Origin: Methanomicrobiales archaeon
Lineage (GTDB): Archaea; Halobacteriota; Methanomicrobia; Methanomicrobiales; Methanospirillaceae
Assembly (NCBI GenBank): GCA_013415575.1
Contig: JAAEES010000084.1
Coordinates: forward strand, 1 to 5,490
Direction: 5' to 3'
Length of the DNA stretch: 5,490 bases
Positions 1-5,430 of this stretch are shown here, piece after piece (the first letter of the stretch is position 1; each line of letters opens with the position of its first letter). The notes below the pieces were generated by a model. It did not search any database and was not told where the DNA came from. It saw nothing but the letters and a program-made list of their open reading frames with translations. Both the position numbers and the translations under genes were made by a program.

Positions 1-192
1 TGTACCCAGGCAGCAATCACCGGAATCGATAAAGTGGACCATGACTGCTTCGGGGTGACAGAATACGGGAAGCTATCCAAAAAAGCGAAAGATTTCGTCG
101 CCCAGGCCGAAGAGGACATCGGTGCCCCCGTCACGCTCATCTCTACCGGACCGGACGTCTCTCAGATTATCGACCTGCGTGATGAGCAATGA
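1..192 (+). CDS. purA: Adenylosuccinate synthetase, C-terminal fragment (5' end outside window)
   Basis: Frame 1 is open from the window edge to TGA at 190-192 and gives the last 63 residues. The end of the fragment reads PVTLISTGPDVSQIIDLRD, matching the family's C-terminal signature (E. coli-type STGPDR followed by ILRD). In known structures this loop contacts the guanine of GTP. The preceding segment, with GVTEYGKLS and a helix of alternating charged residues, fits the archaeal form. The enzyme joins IMP and aspartate using GTP to give adenylosuccinate, the first committed step to AMP, in the cytoplasm. The P-loop and catalytic residues lie outside the window, so activity cannot be judged. 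The stop overlaps the start of the next gene as ATGA, so the two are probably co-transcribed. Codon use is like the neighbouring genes. Confidence 0.85.
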   Translation, partial: CTQAAITGIDKVDHDCFGVTEYGKLSKKAKDFVAQAEEDIGAPVTLISTGPDVSQIIDLRDEQ

Positions 193-371
193 AGCGATCT
201 ATCCTTCCCCTCCTCTGCTGCCCGGTCTGCAAAGGCGATCTCATTGTGACAGTTACCGAGGGTGATGAAGAGGTGATCAGGGAGGGAATACTGCACTGCC
301 CAATCTGCCGGGTGGATTACCCGGTGGAGGATGGGATCCCGGATCTCCTGCCCCGGGCACCTTCTGAATAG
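189..371 (+). CDS. Trm112-like small zinc-binding protein
   Basis: A 60-residue protein with two CxxC pairs, C11-P-V-C14 and C37-P-I-C40, expected to bind one zinc. They are followed by YPVEDGIPDLLP (44-55), the typical ending of the Trm112/YcaR (UPF0434) family. Eukaryotic and archaeal Trm112 proteins are small activators that bind and stabilise several SAM-dependent methyltransferases acting on tRNA, rRNA and translation factors. A similar role here is inference. The acidic linker between the pairs (about 19-33) is typical in length. ATG at 189 is chosen because it gives the family N-terminus (PLLCCPVC) and has GTGAT at 179-183, five bases upstream, as a ribosome-binding site inside purA. 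The 4-base overlap with purA suggests coupled translation. No methyltransferase gene is adjacent, so its partners are presumably encoded elsewhere. Confidence 0.85.
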   Translation: MKRSILPLLCCPVCKGDLIVTVTEGDEEVIREGILHCPICRVDYPVEDGIPDLLPRAPSE

Positions 372-453
372 CACAGCCCCTTATCTCGTAGCTGGGAAAT
401 AGGATGATACCCGATATTCTTCCAAAAAGCTAAAGCGGCAGGGGAACCCGGAT

Positions 454-463
454 TGGTATATCC
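454..463 (+). promoter_or_regulatory. Possible TATA box for cbiB-pdxST
   Basis: The 121-bp gap between the Trm112-like gene and cbiB contains TGGTATATCC, with the TATAT core at 457-461. An archaeal start site about 25 bases downstream would fall near 483-486, leaving a leader of roughly ten bases before the ATG at 493. No clear BRE precedes it, and an A-rich stretch at 424-434 is an alternative. The unit could also be read through from purA, since no convincing terminator is visible in the gap. Confidence 0.35.
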
Positions 464-481
464 TATGCCGTAAGAACGGAC

Positions 482-487
482 GTGATC
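482..487 (+). promoter_or_regulatory. Ribosome-binding site of cbiB
   Basis: GTGATC is complementary to the 3' end of archaeal 16S rRNA and lies five bases before the ATG at 493, supporting that start. No other start codon in the same frame lies between here and the preceding gene with a comparable site. Confidence 0.55.
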
Positions 488-492
488 CCCCT

Positions 493-1422
493 ATGTTTGC
501 CATCGACGCCCTGATCCTTCCCCTCGCGCTCGGCATCGACCGGATCATGGGTGATCCGAAGACCCGGTTCCACCCGGTGGCTCTCATCGGGTCATTCATT
601 GGCTGGTGGGGAAGGACGGACACCTGGCCCCCGTCCATCCAACGGGGAGTCGGGGTGGTGATGTGGTTTTTCACCGTCACAATCTTCGCAATCCCCTTTT
701 TTCTTGCAGAGCACTACCTGCCCTGGCTCCTCCTCCTCATATTCGGCCCGGTCCTCCTGAAGTGCTGCCTGGCCTGGCGTTCACTCGAGGAACATGCCAG
801 GTCTGTCGGTGAGGCACTATCCCGCGATCTGGAAGAGGCGAGGCGGGAGGCAGCCCTGATGGTGAGCAGGGAGACCAATCAGCTCTCTGATGAACAGGTC
901 CTTTCGGCAGCGTATGAATCACTGTCTGAGAACCTGGTAGACAGCATCATCTCACCTATCTTTTACTTCGGTCTGTTTGGTCTCGCAGGTGCTGCAGTCT
1001 TTCGGGCTGCGAACACCATGGATGCCATGCTCGGCTACCGTGATGAGCGTGAGCGGATTGGGTGGTTTTCAGCCCGGATGGACGATCTTTTAAATTTCAT
1101 TCCTGCACGAATCGCGGGAGTTCTACTGCTGATGTACTTTGGGATCAGTGGACGGTTCTCTCCCGCCTATGAGGCATATAAATGGGATCGTCGGAAACGT
1201 CCCGGGTTCAATGGGGGAATCCCCATGGCTATCCTTGCAGGAGGTGCGGGAGTACAGTTCGAGAAACCGGGAAAGTACCTTATGGGAACCCCTGAACGAT
1301 CCCTGAAGGAGGGAGGGCCGGAAATCATCTCCGCCGTACGGGCGGTTACGATTACCTTCACGCTCGTGATTATGATGGCACTCATTATATTGGGATCAAT
1401 GACAAAATATACAGGCATATGA
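493..1422 (+). CDS. cbiB: Adenosylcobinamide-phosphate synthase, membrane protein (CbiB; CobD of aerobic nomenclature)
   Basis: A 309-residue integral membrane protein of normal family length. It attaches (R)-1-amino-2-propanol phosphate (or a related amino alcohol) to adenosylcobyric acid, giving adenosylcobinamide phosphate, a late step of cobamide synthesis. In methanogens the cobamide serves methyl transfer, for example in the Mtr complex. Visible family motifs are GDP with HPV and IG at 20-33, SENLVDSIISPIFYF at 145-159, RAANTMDAMLGY at 171-182, DDLLNFIPAR at 197-206 and NGGIPMAILAGGAGV at 240-254. Hydrophobic segments lie near 55-72, 76-93, 150-170, 205-219 and 284-303. The stretch 94-148 is charged and probably cytosolic. 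It heads a unit with pdxS and pdxT. Its stop overlaps the pdxS start as ATGA. The symbol cobD is also used for an unrelated PLP-dependent decarboxylase, so cbiB is clearer. Confidence 0.93.
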   Translation: MFAIDALILPLALGIDRIMGDPKTRFHPVALIGSFIGWWGRTDTWPPSIQRGVGVVMWFFTVTIFAIPFFLAEHYLPWLLLLIFGPVLLKCCLAWRSLEEHARSVGEALSRDLEEARREAALMVSRETNQLSDEQVLSAAYESLSENLVDSIISPIFYFGLFGLAGAAVFRAANTMDAMLGYRDERERIGWFSARMDDLLNFIPARIAGVLLLMYFGISGRFSPAYEAYKWDRRKRPGFNGGIPMAILAGGAGVQFEKPGKYLMGTPERSLKEGGPEIISAVRAVTITFTLVIMMALIILGSMTKYTGI

Positions 1423-2315
1423 AGCTCGAGGAGCTGAGATTTGGCACCGAGCTCCTGAAGCGCGGTTTTGCATCCATGCAGAAAGGAGGGGTGATCATGG
1501 ATGTGGTCAATGCAGACCAGGCACGGATCGCGGAGGAGGCCGGTGCGGTAGCGGTGATGGCCCTTGAGCGGGTCCCCGCCGACATCAGGAAGGCCGGTGG
1601 AGTGGCGAGGATGGCGGATCCGGCCATTATCCTGGAGATCATCGAGGCGGTCTCCATCCCGGTCATGGGCAAGGTGCGGATTGGGCATGTCGTGGAAGCC
1701 CAGGTTCTCGAATCCCTTGGTGTGGACATGATAGATGAGAGTGAAGTTCTCACCCCTGCAGATGAGGAGTTCCACATCGACAAGCGTCAGTTCACTGTCC
1801 CATTCGTCTGTGGGGCACGGGATCTTGGTGAAGCCATGCGGAGGATCCAGGAAGGGGCGGCCATGATCCGGACCAAGGGAGAGGCAGGGACCGGAAATGT
1901 GGTTGAGGCTGTCCGTCACATGCGAAACATCATGGGGGAGATCCGGGCCCTCCAGGGGAGGACCCCCCAGGAGATCACCGACAGGGCCCGGGATCTCGAA
2001 GCACCTGCAGACCTCCTTATCGAGACGGTCAGGAGAGGCCGTCTTCCGGTGGTGAACTTCTCGGCCGGAGGCATTGCCACACCATGTGATGCAGCGCTGA
2101 TGATGCAGATGGGCGCAGACGGGGTCTTTGTCGGATCCGGGATTTTCCTCTCTTCGGAACCAGAGAGGATGGCACGGGCAATAGTCGAGGCGGTCAACCA
2201 CTTCGAAGACCCTGCGGTCATTGCAGAGGTCAGCAAAGGCCTCGGAGAGCCGATGAGAGGGCTCGATATCCACACGCTGCGTGAGGACGAGGTGCTCCAG
2301 TATCGTGGGCGCTAA
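1419..2315 (+). CDS. pdxS: Pyridoxal 5'-phosphate synthase, lyase/synthase subunit PdxS (Pdx1)
   Basis: A 298-residue cytosolic (beta/alpha)8 barrel of normal length. It forms PLP directly from ribose 5-phosphate (or ribulose 5-phosphate), glyceraldehyde 3-phosphate and ammonia supplied by PdxT; the family assembles as a dodecamer. The two catalytic lysines are present: K85 in VMGKVRIGH and K153 in RTKGEAGTG, equivalent to B. subtilis K81 and K149 with a constant offset of four. D28 in IMDVV matches B. subtilis D24. Phosphate-binding segments are GGIATP (217-222) and GADGVFVGSGIF (232-243). ATG at 1419 gives the usual N-terminus (ELRFGTELLKRGFASMQKGG). It overlaps the cbiB stop by four bases and has no clear Shine-Dalgarno sequence, so translation probably depends on ribosomes finishing cbiB. 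The 3' end overlaps pdxT by 11 bases. All key residues are intact. Confidence 0.97.
   Translation: MKLEELRFGTELLKRGFASMQKGGVIMDVVNADQARIAEEAGAVAVMALERVPADIRKAGGVARMADPAIILEIIEAVSIPVMGKVRIGHVVEAQVLESLGVDMIDESEVLTPADEEFHIDKRQFTVPFVCGARDLGEAMRRIQEGAAMIRTKGEAGTGNVVEAVRHMRNIMGEIRALQGRTPQEITDRARDLEAPADLLIETVRRGRLPVVNFSAGGIATPCDAALMMQMGADGVFVGSGIFLSSEPERMARAIVEAVNHFEDPAVIAEVSKGLGEPMRGLDIHTLREDEVLQYRGR
2289..2294 (+). promoter_or_regulatory. Ribosome-binding site deciding the pdxT start
   Basis: GAGGTG lies within the last codons of pdxS, ten bases before the GTG at 2305. Its position favours GTG 2305 over the in-frame GTG at 2281, whose extra eight residues do not resemble the family. Confidence 0.5.
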
Positions 2316-2895
2316 AATAGGTATACTTGCACTCCAGGGTGATGTGAGCGAGCATCTGGATGCGTTTGCCAATGCCATCCGTACATTCGGCAGCGAGAGT
2401 TCGATCCATGCAGTCCCGGTGAGGAGGCCGGAGGAGATAACCGGGCTTGATGCGCTCGCCATACCGGGCGGAGAGTCAACCACCATATCCCGGTTGATCG
2501 ACAAGAATCGCCTCTACAAACCACTGGTTGAATTTGAAGGGGGGATCTTTGCCACATGTGCCGGTATGGTGCTCATGGCGAACAAGGTCGATGATCCCCG
2601 AGTTCACACCCTCGGATTGATGGACTTCTCGGTCCGGAGGAATGCATTCGGCCGGCAGCGGGAATCATTTGAGGCCGATGTCGAAATCACCGGGCTGGAC
2701 CGTCCTTTCCATGCATTTTTCATCCGTGCACCGGTCGCCGACCGGGCCGGACCAGACGTCTGCATCACCGCCCGGATTGACGAAGGCATTGTCGCGCTTG
2801 AGCAGGGGCGGCATATGGCCCTCTCCTTCCATCCTGAGCTCGGGAGCGACCCGCGGCTCCATATCCGGTTCCTCAAGAACTGTGGGCTGGTTTGA
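2305..2895 (+). CDS. pdxT: Pyridoxal 5'-phosphate synthase, glutaminase subunit PdxT (Pdx2)
   Basis: A class I (triad) glutamine amidotransferase of 196 residues, normal for the family. It hydrolyses glutamine and channels ammonia to PdxS. Counting from the GTG at 2305, the N-terminus reads GAKIGILALQGDVSEH, the oxyanion-hole region has IPGGEST (53-59), the nucleophile is C85 in FATCAGM, the family segment RRNAFGRQ lies at 111-118, and H176 and E178 in SFHPELGSD complete the triad. These match B. subtilis C79, H170 and E172 with a constant offset of six. GTG 2305 is chosen because the protein then begins one residue before the conserved GAKIGILALQG and has GAGGTG upstream. An in-frame GTG at 2281 would add eight unrelated residues. 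It overlaps pdxS by 11 bases in another frame, which fits balanced production of the two subunits. Confidence 0.96.
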   Translation: MGAKIGILALQGDVSEHLDAFANAIRTFGSESSIHAVPVRRPEEITGLDALAIPGGESTTISRLIDKNRLYKPLVEFEGGIFATCAGMVLMANKVDDPRVHTLGLMDFSVRRNAFGRQRESFEADVEITGLDRPFHAFFIRAPVADRAGPDVCITARIDEGIVALEQGRHMALSFHPELGSDPRLHIRFLKNCGLV

Positions 2896-2918
2896 CACCC
2901 GGATGACGCTTTCGATGG

Positions 2919-2946
2919 CACGTGATTCTTAACGTGTCTGTTTTAT
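2919..2946 (+). terminator. Weak possible terminator after pdxT
   Basis: CACGT (2919-2923) and ACGTG (2932-2936) can pair around an 8-base loop. They are followed by TCTGTTTTAT, a short T-rich stretch. The stem is only five pairs and the T tract is interrupted, so this is tentative. Its position 24 bases after the pdxT stop is suitable. Confidence 0.3.
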
Positions 2947-3085
2947 CAATCAGCTGAGTTCCGTCAGTCGGCATCATGATCGTAACTCGGGGTGAGAAAC
3001 CTTAATGGCTGTAACCATCTGTGAGGGGATCCTGCGCGAGGATGCACACCGGGGAATTTCCTGACGCCGGCAATTGTCGTGCCCA

Positions 3086-3102
3086 CGCAACTGTGTATAT
3101 AT
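3086..3102 (+). promoter_or_regulatory. BRE/TATA-like promoter inside the convergent gap
   Basis: CGCAACT (3086-3092) fits the archaeal BRE pattern cRnaAnt and is followed after three bases by TATATAT (3096-3102). A start about 25 bases downstream of the box centre would fall near 3122-3126, which is where a perfect 8-bp hairpin begins. TATATAT also reads well on the opposite strand, but the sequence flanking it there (GGGGGCCGG) is a poorer BRE. Confidence 0.45.
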
Positions 3103-3121
3103 CCGGCCCCCTTTTCCTGCA

Positions 3122-3240
3122 GAGAAAGGATACAGGAACCTTTCTCACCTGGATTTTTCGGGTTCTGATACGGAAAGGATTCTCCCGAAAGCGAGGGTGG
3201 ACATTCACGCCAACGACCTCATCACGAAGTGGAACCACCC
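3122..3240 (+). ncRNA. Candidate small structured RNA, family not recognised
   Basis: Downstream of the TATA-like element three complementary pairs follow in order: GAGAAAGG (3122-3129) with CCTTTCTC (3139-3146), a perfect 8-bp stem with a 9-base loop; TTTCGGG (3156-3162) with CCCGAAA (3184-3190), a perfect 7-bp stem with a 21-base loop; and GGGTGG (3195-3200) with CCACCC (3235-3240), six pairs enclosing a small CAC-GAA-GTG hairpin (3223-3231). The first stem starts at the predicted transcription start. No protein gene follows on this strand, so a riboswitch is unlikely. I do not recognise C/D or H/ACA guide boxes. The 3' end is uncertain, as no T tract follows on the + strand. Short stems arise by chance in GC-rich DNA, so this stays a candidate. 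Confidence 0.3.
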
Positions 3241-3282
3241 AGGGACACGGGCACCGAAATGTCTTATAACGGGGATTTCCGG

Positions 3283-3289
3283 AAAAAAA
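3283..3289 (-). terminator. U-tract terminator of hppA
   Basis: On the minus strand the hppA stop (TAA, 3295-3293) is followed after three bases by seven consecutive T, then CCGGAAATCC. Archaeal RNA polymerase terminates at such T tracts without needing a strong hairpin. TTCCGGAA immediately around the tract's end is a short palindrome. Confidence 0.55.
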
Positions 3290-3292
3290 GGG

Positions 3293-5344
3293 TTAGAGGA
3301 AGACCGGGGCGAAAACCACCGAGACAATCGCCATCAGCTTGAGCAGGATGTTGAGCGCCGGCCCGGCGGTATCCTTGAACGGGTCGCCCACGGTATCACC
3401 CGTCACTGCCGCCTTATGGGCAGGGGATCCCTTTCCACCGAGGTGTCCCTGTTCGATGTACTTCTTGGCGTTGTCCCAGGCTCCTCCGGCATTGGCCATC
3501 ATGACCGCGAGGATGAACCCCGAGGTGATGGACCCGATGAGGAGACCTGCAAGAGCTGCAGGGCCAAGGAGTATCCCGATGAGGAGGGGAGCTCCGATGG
3601 CAAGAACGCCGGGTGCAATCATCTGCTTCAGCGCCGCATTGGTTGAGATGGTAACACAGGCCGCGTAATCCGGCTCACCCGTCCCCTCCATCAGGCCGGG
3701 AATCTCCCGGAACTGACGGCGAACCTCCCCAACGATCTGACCCGCAGCATTCCCTACTGCCGTCATGGCGAAGGAACTGAAGAGGAAGGGCAGCATAGCT
3801 CCGATCAGCACCCCGACGAAGACCACGGGAGAAAGCATGTCTACAAACTCCAGGCCCACATTCCGGGAATAGGCAGCAAAGAGGGCGAGCGCGGTCAGCG
3901 CAGCACCACCGATAGCGAATCCCTTGCCGATTGCTGCGGTGGTGTTGCCGACAGCATCAAGGGTGTCGGTGATCTTGCGCACACCCGGATCCTGGTGTGA
4001 CATCTCGGCAATGCCTCCCGCATTGTCAGCAACCGGGCCATAAGCATCGACGGAAAGAGTGATACCCAGCGTGGCGAGCATTCCTACACCGGCGAGTGCG
4101 ATTGCGTAAAGCGGGGCATAGGGGAGCATCATGACCGCAACGAGCAGAGCGATGGCGATAATCAGGACCGGGAAGACCGTGCTCTCCATGCCCTTTGCAA
4201 GACCGGTGATGATGTCTGTTGCCGCACCCGTCTCGCAGGATTTGGCGATCGCCTGGGTGGGGGCCCGCTCGTACGAGGTGTAGTACTCAGTGATGATTCC
4301 GATGAGGAACCCTGCGATAAGACCGGTCACAACTGCGATGAATACTCCGATATGTTCTATCCCGAGGAAATACCGGACCAGGAGGAACGTGGCGATTACC
4401 GTGAGTGCCAGACTGGTGAGTGTCCCCTTGTTGAAGGCCATGTGGATAGCACCGCTGTCCTGTTTGTTGGTCCGGACCAGGAAGGATCCGAGAATGGCGG
4501 CAACGATCCCGGCCGCGGCGATGAACAGGGGGAGCAGAATCAGGTTGATAGCTTTAACCCCGAACAGGTCGAGGGCGCCCTGGTTGACACCCACAATAAT
4601 GGATGCGCCTATCAACATCGTGGCAACTATTGACCCCACATAGGATTCGTACAGGTCTGCCCCCATGCCCGCGATATCTCCCACGTTATCACCGACGTTG
4701 TCGGCAATTACCGCAGGATTTCTCGGGTCGTCTTCAGGAATTCCGGCCTCGACTTTGCCCACAAGGTCTGCCCCCACATCGGCCGCTTTGGTGAAGATTC
4801 CGCCGCCGACACGGGCGAACAGGGCAATCGAACTGGCACCGAGAGAGAATCCGGAGACCACATTCACCACTTCCTCGATTCCGAGGGTGGTGTAGGTATC
4901 AACGGCCCAGAAGGTAACCGAGAGGCCGAAGAGTCCCAGACCAACCACACAGAGACCCATTACCATGCCGCTTGAGAACGAAACCCGGAATGCTTCCGCC
5001 ATCCCGCGCCTCGCTGCATTGGTGGTCCGAACATTGGCCTTGGTGGCCGCGTTCATGCCGAGGAAACCGGCCAGTGCCGATAAGAGTGCACCGATTACGA
5101 AACAGACGGCAGTGAGCGGATTGATGCCGGGGGTGATTACCAGCACCACCGCGAGAACGATGACGAAAACTGCAATAGCGGTATACTGCCTCTTCAGGTA
5201 AACCATGGCTCCCAGCCGGATCGCCTGTGCGATCTTCTGCATCTGCTCGGTACCTGTTCCTTCCCGGTTCATGACCCGGTAGGAATAGGCTGCGAATACA
5301 AGCCCGAGCAGGGCACAGATTGGAACGAAAATGAAAAAGTCCAT
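3293..5344 (-). CDS. hppA: Membrane-bound ion-translocating pyrophosphatase, K+-dependent, probably Na+-pumping
   Basis: A 683-residue, highly hydrophobic protein of normal family length with about 16 membrane helices. It hydrolyses pyrophosphate and pumps Na+ and/or H+ out of the cytoplasm. Substrate-site motifs are DVGADLVGKVE (189-199), DNVGDNVGD (215-223), DAYGPVADNAGGIAEM (433-448), NAGGAWDNAKK (618-628) and GDTVGDPFKDTAG (649-661). A470 and G473 in GNTTAAIGKG are the pair found in K+-dependent enzymes; K+-independent ones have Lys and Thr there. D230, E233, S234 (DLYES) and K669 correspond to the D243, E246, S247 and K707 gate of the Thermotoga Na+ pump. Na+ transport is therefore favoured, but some H+ pumps share this glutamate position. 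The ATG at 5344 is preferred over an in-frame ATG at 5374 because GGAGGA (5359-5354) lies nine bases before it and the protein then begins directly with the first membrane helix. Monocistronic, convergent with pdxT. Confidence 0.96.
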   Translation of the reverse strand: MDFFIFVPICALLGLVFAAYSYRVMNREGTGTEQMQKIAQAIRLGAMVYLKRQYTAIAVFVIVLAVVLVITPGINPLTAVCFVIGALLSALAGFLGMNAATKANVRTTNAARRGMAEAFRVSFSSGMVMGLCVVGLGLFGLSVTFWAVDTYTTLGIEEVVNVVSGFSLGASSIALFARVGGGIFTKAADVGADLVGKVEAGIPEDDPRNPAVIADNVGDNVGDIAGMGADLYESYVGSIVATMLIGASIIVGVNQGALDLFGVKAINLILLPLFIAAAGIVAAILGSFLVRTNKQDSGAIHMAFNKGTLTSLALTVIATFLLVRYFLGIEHIGVFIAVVTGLIAGFLIGIITEYYTSYERAPTQAIAKSCETGAATDIITGLAKGMESTVFPVLIIAIALLVAVMMLPYAPLYAIALAGVGMLATLGITLSVDAYGPVADNAGGIAEMSHQDPGVRKITDTLDAVGNTTAAIGKGFAIGGAALTALALFAAYSRNVGLEFVDMLSPVVFVGVLIGAMLPFLFSSFAMTAVGNAAGQIVGEVRRQFREIPGLMEGTGEPDYAACVTISTNAALKQMIAPGVLAIGAPLLIGILLGPAALAGLLIGSITSGFILAVMMANAGGAWDNAKKYIEQGHLGGKGSPAHKAAVTGDTVGDPFKDTAGPALNILLKLMAIVSVVFAPVFL

Positions 5345-5353
5345 TCGAAACTG

Positions 5354-5359
5354 TCCTCC
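5354..5359 (-). promoter_or_regulatory. Ribosome-binding site deciding the hppA start
   Basis: On the minus strand GGAGGA sits nine bases before the ATG at 5344. Ribosomes using the alternative ATG at 5374 would have to translate through this site, adding ten polar residues (MPDSYGGQFR) ahead of the first membrane helix. Confidence 0.75.
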
Positions 5360-5371
5360 GTAACTATCTGG

Positions 5372-5387
5372 CAAAACGGTCGTTTTG
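5372..5387. repeat. Perfect inverted repeat in the hppA leader, possible operator
   Basis: CAAAACG and CGTTTTG form a perfect 7-bp inverted repeat separated by two bases. It lies between the predicted hppA start site (about 5392) and the ribosome-binding site. A two-base spacer is too tight for a good RNA hairpin loop, so a dimeric DNA-binding protein site is the more natural reading. No regulator is identified. Confidence 0.45.
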
Positions 5388-5412
5388 TAGCTATTATGGT
5401 ACAGTACAGGAT

Positions 5413-5426
5413 CTTAAAAAGGTACG
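5413..5426 (-). promoter_or_regulatory. TATA box and BRE region of hppA
   Basis: On the minus strand CGTACC is followed by TTTTTAAG (5420-5413), a good archaeal TATA-like element. A start about 25 bases downstream would be near 5392, giving a leader of roughly 48 bases that includes the inverted repeat and the GGAGGA site. The same A/T block (CTTAAAAAG) could also serve the + strand. Confidence 0.5.
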
Positions 5427-5430
5427 CGAA

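Larger units (their letters stand above)
2896..3292. other. Long convergent intergenic region without a convincing protein gene
   Basis: This 397-bp gap lies between the ends of pdxT (+) and hppA (-). Open frames of about 80 residues exist on both strands, but they are rich in Arg, Gly, Pro and Thr, lack recognisable motifs and have no good ribosome-binding sites. What it does contain is a weak stem after pdxT, several short inverted repeats (for example 2954-2960 with 2984-2990, and 3029-3033 with 3039-3043), a BRE/TATA-like element at 3086-3102, potential hairpins at 3122-3240, and the hppA terminator at 3283-3289. No tRNA fold, SRP RNA or RNase P RNA signature was recognised. Confidence 0.6.

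Noticed and set aside
2281..2305. pdxT starting at the GTG at 2281
   Set aside because: The extra eight residues do not match the family N-terminus, whereas GTG 2305 has GAGGTG upstream and starts at the conserved first strand.
1167..2504. 445-codon open frame on the minus strand across cbiB, pdxS and pdxT
   Set aside because: It lies antisense to genes with all catalytic residues intact, is rich in His, Pro, Cys and Arg, and has no recognisable motif. Long antisense frames are expected in GC-rich coding DNA.
2905..2958. C/D-box guide RNA suggested by GGATGAC and a later CTGA
   Set aside because: The C box deviates from RTGATGA, no C'/D' pair with correct spacing is visible, and no terminal stem brackets the boxes.
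3002..3238. 78-codon open frame on the minus strand in the convergent gap
   Set aside because: No family motif or convincing ribosome-binding site is visible, and its composition looks like translated non-coding DNA.
3050..3280. Near-identical CGGGGAATTTCC (3050-3061) and CGGGGATTTCC (3270-3280)
   Set aside because: Two short imperfect copies 220 bases apart, with no further copies and no flanking similarity, are likely chance.
3074..3646. 190-codon open frame on the plus strand spanning the convergent gap and the end of hppA
   Set aside because: More than half of it is antisense to conserved hppA sequence. The product is Gly/Arg/Asp-rich and unlike any family I know, and there is no good ribosome-binding site.
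5344..5374. hppA starting at the upstream in-frame ATG (5374)
   Set aside because: It would add ten polar residues before the first membrane helix and place the GGAGGA site inside the coding region. The ATG at 5344 has correct spacing from that site.
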